From Pleurotus ostreatus/Saccharomyces cerevisiae fusant (Eukaryota > Opisthokonta): a DNA stretch of 64,000 nucleotides. Below, piece after piece: positions 56,330 through 64,000 of the stretch (positions are counted from its first letter, which is position 1; each line of letters opens with the position of its first letter). A program made the position numbers and the translations under genes. Under the pieces are notes generated by a model. The model searched no databases, was not told the origin of the DNA, and worked only from the letters and a program-made list of their open reading frames with translations. The DNA is taken from positions 372,001-436,000 of the forward strand of contig JAMQCK010000001.1 in assembly GCA_024196135.1 (NCBI GenBank), in the 5' to 3' direction.

Positions 56330-57827
56330 ATGGCTTCCCGCTGGCGCCCATGTCGCGCCCTCACCTCTGTTTCTCGTCTCGCGCAGGCGCCTAGGAGAGG
56401 CTATGCAACTGCAAAGGACACCGTCAGAATTGTTGAGGTTGGCCCTCGAGATGGCCTGCAGAACGAGAAGGGGACGATCCCTGCAGACGTGAAGGTCAGT
56501 ACCTGCAGGTCGTCTGCGTGATCTAGTATGCTGAACTCGGAAAAGGTCCAACTCATCAACCGCCTTGGGCGTGCAGGGATGAGGATAATTGAGTCCGGGA
56601 GCTTTGTAAGCCCGAAATGGGTCCCGCAGGTGCGTCCAAGTTGTTGCATACTTCGACCACAGGAGCTCATCATCTGCCTATTTGCCTTTTCCACTCCCCA
56701 CTTCCCACCTTCCATAATGTATCCCAGTAGATGGCCTCCTCCGCTGAAGTCCTAAACTCCATCGAGCGGCTCCCTGGCGTCCGCTACCCCGTCCTCGTCC
56801 CCAATCAGAAAGGCCTTGAGACCCTCGTCCAGCTCATGGCCAAGAACGAGCAGCAAGACATGCTCATAACAGACGTCAAAGACGACTCCCCGCATCCCGC
56901 CCCCACAGACGAGATTGCTGTATTCACCGCCGCGACGGATGCGTTCAACAAGGCGAACATCAACGCTACAGTAGCGGAGTCTTTGGATCGTCTGGCGCCT
57001 GTGATACGACATGCGCTCGACCTCGGCCTGCGTGTTCGCGGGTACGTGAGCGTGGTCATTGCTTGTCCGTATAGCGGGCGGGTGGACGCACGCCAGGTGC
57101 GCGACGTCGCGAAAGCGCTGGTGGATATGGGGTGCTATGAGATCAGCTTGGGCGACACGGTCGGTCAGGGAACACCCTGGCAGGTCTCGTCCATGATTGA
57201 AGAGGTGTCGAAGGACGTCAACGTCGACAAGCTGGCGGTGCGTGATGTACCTCTTTTTTCCGCGAGTCGCAAACTGACGTGCCTTCGCCATTAGGGACAT
57301 GTATGTGGTCGAGCCACGGCTTTGCAAGGGCCATATTGACTTGATAACAGTTCCACGACACCTTCGGCATGGCGATCGCCAACGTCTTTGCAGCATTATC
57401 AGCAGGCGTGCGCACCATCGACTCGTCCATAGGCGGACTAGGTGGATGCCCGTACTCCCCAGGGGCGACGGGGAATGTTGCCACGGAGGACGTCGTCTAC
57501 GCCCTGAAGTCCTCTCCGTACAGCATTGACGGTGCGTAGTCCTTGGTTTCTTATACTTCATTCTACTCTTCCACCTCCCAATCGTGCTGCCTTGACCATG
57601 TGCACATTGTATCGCATTCACGCGTGCCCTTTACCCGCGTGGAACCGTTCACTGCGCCGTGCTGACGCCTTATCCTATTTTCAGGTAATCCCGACCTGGA
57701 CGCCCTCGTCGACATCGGGTACTGGATCAGCGCACAACTGGGCCGCGAGAACGCAAGCCGGGTAGGCAACGCGATTCGGTCGAGGAGATTGAGGGAGAAC
57801 ATGAAGAAGGAAAGGGCCAAACTATAG
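56330..57827 (+). CDS. Hydroxymethylglutaryl-CoA lyase
   Basis: Cleaves HMG-CoA to acetoacetate and acetyl-CoA, the last step of leucine breakdown. The N-terminus [30 protein letters not shown] is a typical mitochondrial presequence. Core motifs: [14 protein letters not shown] (catalytic Arg and metal-binding Asp), [82 protein letters not shown] (the H-x-H-D metal/catalytic site) and [20 protein letters not shown] with the catalytic Cys. Exons join in phase; the residues GH come from a 6 nt micro-exon at 57295-57300 between introns 57238-57294 and 57301-57350. The C-terminus is ...KERAKL, a PTS1-like peroxisomal signal, as in the dual-targeted animal enzymes. Both targeting signals are inferred from sequence alone. 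Confidence 0.95.
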
Positions 57828-57989
57828 TTCGAGCGTAGGCATGCAGTTAACATTAGGATTGACACATGAGATGATTGTATACGGAGACCGTCAAAGTTGC
57901 GTGTGGCCATCCCAATGATGAGTTGACGTTGAACAGGAATACAGAGAGGCAGAGAGACAGAAAAAATGTGGTTCCCTATCCCATCCGAC

Positions 57990-58078
57990 CTGCCCCGGAG
58001 AGGCTCGAACTCTCGATCTTGTGATTGGCTACAGTCATTGTAACAGTCACACGCCTTAACCATCTGGGCCACGGGGCA
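57990..58078 (-). tRNA. tRNA-Asn (GTT) with 15 nt intron
   Basis: On the minus strand the acceptor halves TGCCCCG (58078-58072) and CGGGGCA (57997-57991) pair fully. The anticodon arm is interrupted after nucleotide 37 (CTGTTA) by a 15 nt intron, CAATGACTGTAGCCA (58040-58026). Removing it gives a 74 nt tRNA identical to the intronless tRNA-Asn at 36552-36625. A T6 Pol III terminator follows (57966-57961). Confidence 0.95.
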
Positions 58079-58478
58079 GATGTTTGTCGACGCACCCTGC
58101 TCCATCAGTAGGTATTGCTTGTCTCGAACCACTACCATCACCGTTGTGGCTCAGCTCTTCAACTGCGAGAACTTGGGCTCTCTGTATCAAGAATTACAGT
58201 CCCGTATCTGACACGTGATTGCGCGTATCCTACCTTTACTTTGAGCGTCCCGACGTCCCGCCCGGACCGCGTGCACCGCTTCCCGTGACGAAGCTCGCCC
58301 TCTTCACTCCTTCACCATGCCTTTTAATACGCTCGAAGCACCCCCGTAATGCAGAGAAGTACGGTATGCAGCCACTCAGAACGCCGCTATGCGCTTTATA
58401 AGGCGTCGACGCTGTCCTTCGACGTCGCGAACGTCATTTGCGCCCATCTGCAGGACGTCGACGCCGCCGAAAGCATCC
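58079..58478. promoter_or_regulatory. Upstream region of the GH28 gene
   Basis: About 400 bp between the tRNA and the GH28 start. TATAAGG at 58397-58403 lies about 80 bp before the ATG and is a reasonable TATA element. No other feature seen. Confidence 0.45.
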
Positions 58479-60505
58479 ATGTTGTTGCTCATACTGACCT
58501 TTACTACCCTCTGGTCGCATATCATCTCCGTGTTGGGGGAGACATGCACACTCTCACCCAAAGGAGAAGGTTACGACGATACTGAGCAGGTCAGTACACT
58601 TGTCGACTTTTCCGTTCTCGCGAGCTGATTGCCTCGTTAGATCGAGTCCGCGGTAGCCAGTTGCGGCCACAATGGGAATATAGTCTTCGAAGAAGGGATT
58701 TTCAACGTCACTAGGTAAATCATGAACTGAGACGGCGCTGACTGATGGTATCGCTAATAATGTCACCTCGCAAGGAAGATGATGTGGGATCTTCAGTCTA
58801 CTACGATTGACCTTCACGGTTGGCTCAGTGTACGTCTAGCGCTTCAGTCTCTTCCAAGCGCTCTGACAAGGATGCACCCATTAGTTTACGCCCGACTTGG
58901 ACTACTGGCTCGACGCGTCTAACACGTACCGCGTCGTCTTTATTCAGGTACTTCTATTCTTGTGCGTGGGCCAACTTCCAATCGTTGACATCCGGCCAGT
59001 CCCAAGCCTCGTGGTTTGTCCTCACCGGCTCCAACTTCACCGTCGACGCGCACGGCACCGGTGGCATCCTTGGCAACGGCCAGACCTGGTGGTCCTACTT
59101 CGCCAATCGTACGCGCGAGGTGACGTCTGTGTTTCTCATCTCGCTTGCTATCCTTCTGACCTAGATTCTTAACGTAGGATGGTGACGGGCGCCCTATTTC
59201 GTTCACTCTCTGGCAAACTAGCAATGCAACTATCCGCGACTTCACCGTCGACAGTCCGCCCTTCTGGTGCAACACCGTCGCCGAGTCCGAGAACGTGCTG
59301 TACGACGGGATGAAGTGCAACGCAACGAATCAGGATCCTTACTGGGCTGGCCAAAAGTACGTACATCGTCCAGCTCACGCTCTCATGTATTGACGACGCG
59401 CCAATCCTAGCATCGTGCCCAACACGGACGGTAAGGCTGACCAACCCACACGTGCGCCGAGTACTCACCTTTTCAAGGCATCAATACCTTCCGCGCCAAC
59501 AACATAACGCTGCGCAACTGGGACGTGACCTGTGGGGATGACTGTCTCGCGATTAAAGGGAACTCGACGAATATCCTCGCCGAAAATGTGACATGCCGCG
59601 GAGGAAATGGGATCGCCTTCGGCTCTCTTGGGCAGTACGCGAATTTGGTGCGCTCTTGACAACAACGTTGGTGGAGGGCTTGAAGCTGATGTCGTATACA
59701 GACGGACAATGTGGAGAACGTCGTCCTGGATGGAATCACGGTGGGCAAGCACGAGTGGACTTTGGAGAACTTTCTTGACTGGAGCGGGTTATATAGTTTG
59801 AGCGTCTCGACGCAGAAGTACAGCCAAATATGAAGAATGGGGTACGCCGATCGTACCAGCGCCAAGCGATCGAATCTCAACTTGCGCAGGTATACTTCAA
59901 GACGTGGACAGGAACGAAGAATGGCGATCCTCCTACGGAAGGCGGAGGCGGCACAGGCAAGTCTCCTGCGTCTGCGGGTTCCCGCCCTCACTAACGATAG
60001 TATACGCAGGCAATGTCTCGGGCGTTGTCGCACGAAATGTCGTCCTTGATCATGATGACCTACCCATTCACGTGTATCAAACCAACGGAGGCCATTCGTA
60101 AGCGCGTACCTTCTTTCTCGACGAAGCATTGATATATTGCGCCTAGCGGCGATGACCCGTCCACCCTCATGTTCAGCAACCTGACCTTCCATAACTGGAC
60201 TGGCACGGCGACAGGCAGGACATGTCAGTCTCGAGGGCTTCTTAACCTCGTTTCCGTCGAATGCTCACCTTCGTCGCAGTGGTCAATCTAGACTGCAGCC
60301 CTGCCGTGGGCTGCGCGAACATCACCTTCGAGAACTTCGATGTCACTTCGCAGGGCGACCCGGAGTACCTCTGTTCCAACGTCGACGAGCTGGAGGGCCT
60401 GCCAGGTCAGTGTTCAGACCTTTCACCTGGCTTCCATCGCGTGCCTCCCGCGCTACGGACATAATTAGCTTACCTTCCTTCCCAGAGGAATGCAGTTCTG
60501 AATAG
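58479..60505 (+). CDS. GH28 polygalacturonase-family enzyme (exo-type/rhamnogalacturonan-type)
   Basis: Secreted pectin-degrading enzyme family with a right-handed beta-helix. The start [25 protein letters not shown] is a signal peptide. Many short exons encode [65 protein letters not shown], and [37 protein letters not shown]. Next are IVPNTDG (the NTD motif), [32 protein letters not shown] (the GDD motif with catalytic Asp pair), [20 protein letters not shown], and cysteine-containing C-terminal coils ([18 protein letters not shown]). The end is EECSSE at 60505. The classical GHG of endo-polygalacturonases is GNG here, and RIK is FKTW, so an exo-acting or rhamnogalacturonan-type specificity is more likely. 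Numerous NxT/S sites suit a secreted glycoprotein. Confidence 0.88.
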
Positions 60506-60934
60506 ATAGGCTTGTGCGGCAAATCTACGCAATTGTGCCCCGCGCTGGACCATCCCTACTTCCACTGAATGTATGCAACGAGGACGGAGCTGAGGATGTA
60601 TGAGGCGTGAGAAGGCGGGCTTGCCGGTAGCATGCAGCGCCGTCTCGGTGGCTTCTTGCCCTCGCCATTGTTGACTAATGGGGTAACCTGCCGACGGAGT
60701 CAATTGACAACGAATCCGCCTGCTTCTTCACCGAAGCAGCAGCCCATTCATCCCATCGTGTCGACAATGTGCGCGACGCATGGGCGGCTGGTGGACTGCC
60801 GAATGCTTGGACCCGCTGATTCGTGCTTATAAGCCTGACGGCTGAGTGTTTCGTTAGACCCCATCCTCCCTCTCTTCCCCTTGACGTCCTCCCCTCGATC
60901 ACCCGCTCTCTCCATCTTTCTACCCCTACAAACG
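60506..60934. promoter_or_regulatory. Intergenic region before the F-box gene
   Basis: About 430 bp. TATAAG at 60828-60833 lies about 100 bp before the F-box ATG. No gene seen. Confidence 0.45.
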
Positions 60935-62678
60935 ATGGCCGGTTTCACGTATGGCTATGGGTGGCCTGCTAATGGCGGCAATCCCCACCATTACCCGTCG
61001 CCGGCGGCTCATCCGCAATATCATGCTCGACGGCCCCGACGCTCGCTCTCTCTTGTCATTCTCCCCGCTGAGCTCTTGAACATCATACTGCTCAATGCGC
61101 ACCCCATGGCCATTCTTGCTGCTCGGAAGGTGAGTGCGGTGGCTGCATGTAGCCTCTGTCTGATCTCATTGACTTCTTCTACCTTCAGACCTGCCGCACC
61201 CTCTATCATGTATCGAAGGATATGGCCTTGTGGAAATACATCCTTAAGAGGCTTTGCCTCGCGAACGACATCAGCTTCTGCTCGTACCCTGTCGATTCCA
61301 TGACCCTCGCTCAACTCGAAGGCGCTGCCACGGCCATGAGCCGTGTCTTACGGTTGGCGGAACGTGAGTCTAAGGAAGCAGACGATACAGACACATTTCT
61401 GCGACCCCGCGGCGTTCAGAAACTGGCGCTCTGCCCTCGCAAGGGCGTGTTTCACAAGATCGCTCTCGCCGCTGGCGGTCGCTACCTGTTCGGAGCCACC
61501 GAGGACACTGTTTATCTCTACGACCTTTACGACCTCCAGCGTCTGCGCTACCGCTCGACGCCTCGTTGCGTCGCCTCTTACCGATTACCCGGCGGCAAGG
61601 GGAGGATTCAGACTGTCAAGACGTGGCCCACACCTGATAATCAAGGCATCGAGGTCATGGTCGAGAACGAGACGTGAGTAGGATATTCCACGCCGGATGC
61701 TGTTGACCAGACCTTGCAGCTACGTGCCCGAGGATCATGTTGTTATCGTTGTGCTTGCGATCAACCCTCTGAGCAGAAATCCATCCTTCCGCATGGTGGG
61801 ACGGTACGAAGAGGATAGCAGTCGCTTCCATTCGCGAGTAAACGACTTCATATGGATCTCCGACGACATTCCCAACGAGAAAGCGATTGTCCTTTGGAAT
61901 TTCCGCAACGGCAGGTTCACCCGGTGGCACTTGGGGCGCATACTAGACACCGTACGTCGAAGCTTCTTCTTATTCATACAGTTGCTGACTTTTCTTATAG
62001 GTGGTGGCCTCGCGTGATACAGTCGTATCTTTCTCTGACGATCACCTGAAGTCATACGCAGATTTCTTGCAGCTGCGCCACAACCCTGCGGACGACAGAG
62101 GACCCATTCCGGGATACCAGTGCATGCTCAAACAGACCGCTGGAAAGATCTCCAACGACGGCGTCGACCGGGTCTGGTCATACGGCTACTACGGCACAGG
62201 CAGGCAGGGTCCGGCGTTCTTCTCTTTCGCGATCCAAGACGATCTGCTTTACACTCACCGAGTCTTGGACGCTGGCAGGGCCACCGGAACTGACAGAAAC
62301 CACTGGCCATCAAAGCAGATTTATCGCTCTGATATCAGCGGCTACTGGATGAAAGCCCCACTTAAGGCGTCTGAACAGGACGGGCTCCTTGCCTTCTTCT
62401 GGGAGTGGAAACGCAGCGGTTCATACCGTTTCGAACTCGAGAATAAGCCAGAGAATTGGGACGGTGCCTGCTGGTTCTACGTTATCTCCCGCCATTTAGA
62501 TGGACAGGGATACTCTGTTGCATACAACGTCGGACTGCACCAGTGCGGTCGCGGTGAGGATGGCATCTTCGAGTTCGACCCGATTTCGGGCAGATTTTGC
62601 TTGTATGACCAAGATCATCAGCACCTCATTGTCAAGGACTTCATCAATACTCCTGGACGGCGCGCCTGTAAGTTGTAA
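60935..62678 (+). CDS. F-box domain protein
   Basis: Substrate-receptor type subunit predicted for an SCF ubiquitin ligase. The start is MAGFTYGYGWPANGGNPHHYPSP (60935). The F-box spans residues of about 38-85: LSLVILPAELLNIILLNAHPMAILAARKTCRTLYHVSKDMALWKYILKRLCL, with a phase-0-like intron (about 61132-61191) inside it. The rest (about 430 aa) resembles the WD40/propeller-like C-terminal parts of basidiomycete F-box proteins: FHKIALAAGGRYLFGATEDTVYLYDL, VNDFIWISDDIPNEKAIVLWNF, VVASRDTVVSFSDDHLKSYAD and GIFEFDPISGRFCLYDQDH. Introns also lie at about 61674-61720 and 61951-62000. At the 3' end the open frame stops at 62678. A good donor (GTAAGT) with a downstream acceptor would instead create a TAG across the junction, shortening the protein by three residues. 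Confidence 0.82.
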
Positions 62679-63088
62679 CATTTTCGTCAATACCTGAAGC
62701 TGACCCTGCGCCAGAGTCCGTAGGAGTGAGGTCGGTGGATTTTGCGACGGGCGCACAAGATCTGCTCGTGATCAGATGCTGCATCGAGATCTTATGGCTC
62801 GCGAATGTGCCATGCTTTCATGATATGATTATGACCATATGAAATTATGTGCTTTTTTTCCTTGACCCTTATGATTGCGGTCGAACTTGTCAAGTTGAAT
62901 TGTCAACGGCAAATTCCGATGAGATCGTGACATGTCACGTGGCAAAGTTTGGATTTTCATGACGTATTTTTTGTGCCTTTGCCTTTCCCTGAAGCGAGGC
63001 CTTGGAATGCGCTCTATCCCTTTCCTCTCTTGAAGTCCCAGTTGATTGCACTGACACATCCACTACCTTTTCGTTGCTTCCAGGCGAG
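62679..63088. other. Intergenic region before the permease gene
   Basis: About 410 bp, AT-rich between 62820 and 62950. Presumed 3' UTR of the F-box gene and promoter of the permease gene. No gene seen. Confidence 0.5.
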
Positions 63089-64000
63089 ATGATCGACCGG
63101 TACTCGATTGTCACTTTGATCTTCTTCATCCTATCGGTCACTTTCGTCATCTACCCTTGGTCTTTCTATGTCCACCTTCCCTATTTTGGGCGCAGAAAGA
63201 TTCCAGTAAATCTCAACACTGCCCCCATACTGGCCATAGCGATACTATGGGCGGCACAGTGCATCGGCGCGACCGACATCCGCAACGGCATTGTGGGCAC
63301 GGACGGGCTGAAGCCGTACAACGTCCTCATCCTCTTCATCACCCTTGCGTATATGTCCATCACACTCGACGCGACAGGATTGCTCAAGGCCGTAGCTTTT
63401 TGGGTCAGCAACAAGGGTGGAACGAGCGGACCGCGCCTCTACATCTACTTCTACGCCATGCTCACTCTACTCACTGTCTTTATCGGCAATGACCCGGTCA
63501 TATTGTCTGGGACGGTTTTCCTGCTCTACTATACGCAGGCAAACGACCTCGAGCCGCTCCCATGGCTGATGTCCGAGTTCACTGCTGCGAATACGGCAAG
63601 CATGGTCTTGTTTTTGGGCAATCCGACGAACGTGGTCATCTGCGAAGGTAAGCCAATCCATCCCTAAACACGTACAAGTATCTGACACTTGACCAGGTTT
63701 TGGGGTGAACAACGTCGCGTTCACCGCGTACACTATTCTGCCATTTGTGGCATGCTGCATCTGCGGCCTGGTGGCGCTAGGGTTCCAGTTCCGCGACCCG
63801 AACTACATCCCAAGGAGGCTGCAGCGTCAGGACTACCTCGACCCAAGGGACGTTCTTCATGATCCCATAGGGGCATGGGTCGGCAGCTTCATCTTCGGCA
63901 CCTGCCTCGTCGTGATTATCGTCGTCAGCTTCTTTCACATCGACGTCTGGAAGATCAGCCTCCCATTCGCACTGGCCAAACTCGCCTTCGATATTTTATG
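63089..64000 (+). CDS. Anion permease (ArsB/NhaD/CitMHS-like), partial at window end
   Basis: Integral membrane transporter of the ion transporter superfamily that includes arsenite efflux pumps (ArsB), NhaD and citrate-metal transporters. It starts MIDRYSIVTLIFFILSVTFVIYPW at 63089. Membrane segments include PILAIAILWAAQCIG, VLILFITLAYMSITLDATGLLKAVAFWV, LYIYFYAMLTLLTVFIGNDPVILSGTVFLLYYT (with the N-D-x-x-x re-entrant motif typical of the family) and MSEFTAANTASMVLFLGNPTNVVI. A short intron (about 63649-63697) precedes GFGVNNVAFTAYTILPFVACCICGLVALGF. A cytosolic loop (FRDPNYIPRRLQRQDYLDPRDVLHDPIGAW) and another helix follow before the window ends. The substrate is unknown; the family name rests on the GNDPVILSGT and GNPTN motifs. 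Confidence 0.85.

Overview
This 64 kb window is nuclear DNA of a filamentous basidiomycete, most likely an Agaricomycete. The signs are GC-rich coding sequence, genes broken by many roughly 47-60 nt GT-AG introns (often with a CTGAC/CTAAC-type branch site just before the acceptor), fungal families such as Zn2Cys6 regulators, DUF6534 membrane proteins, GH28 pectinases and multi-exon P450s, and no operon structure. Exon joins given below were worked out by hand from splice consensus, phase and family similarity.

Layout. 0.7-4.9 kb: a Zn2Cys6 transcription factor (+). 5.47-5.95 kb: a 473 bp non-autonomous DNA transposon with TIRs and TA target duplications. 6.1-7.3 kb: a BTB/POZ-like protein (-). 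8.8-12.3 kb: a 1111-residue protein of unknown function (-) made of two diverged copies of one domain, each carrying an intron at the same position. 12.9-15.3 kb: an MFS transporter (+). 15.6-18.0 kb: a Ser/Arg-rich membrane protein (-). 18.1-19.8 kb: retromer subunit Vps26 (+). 19.8-23.2 kb: gene-poor DNA with short tandem repeats. 23.2-27.5 kb: two hypothetical proteins (+). 28.7-30.0 kb: ribonucleotide reductase small subunit (-) behind a promoter with four ACGCGT boxes. 31.2-36.1 kb: a tandem pair of P450s (+). 36.6 kb: tRNA-Asn (+). 36.9-38.0 kb: Ccc1/VIT-type metal transporter (-). 38.5-40.9 kb: Ser/Thr/Pro-rich hypothetical protein (+). 41.3-43.6 kb: S9 prolyl-oligopeptidase-like peptidase (+). 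44.1-53.1 kb: two alpha/beta hydrolases (both +) enclosing two DUF6534 membrane proteins (both -). 53.4-55.9 kb: a third P450 (-) with an in-frame stop. 56.3-57.8 kb: HMG-CoA lyase (+). 58.0 kb: a second tRNA-Asn (-) with a 15 nt intron. 58.5-60.5 kb: GH28 pectinase-like enzyme (+). 60.9-62.7 kb: F-box protein (+). 63.1 kb to the end: a partial anion/arsenite permease-like gene (+).

Most genes are unrelated housekeeping or accessory genes side by side. The exceptions are local family expansions: the P450s, and the hydrolase/DUF6534 block. I see no CRISPR array, no complete autonomous transposon and no convincing secondary-metabolite core enzyme. The most notable items are the two-copy unknown domain, the transposon, the MCB cluster before the RNR gene, a 6 nt micro-exon encoding an active-site His of HMG-CoA lyase, the P450 nonsense mutation, and the paired intron-plus/intron-minus tRNA-Asn genes.
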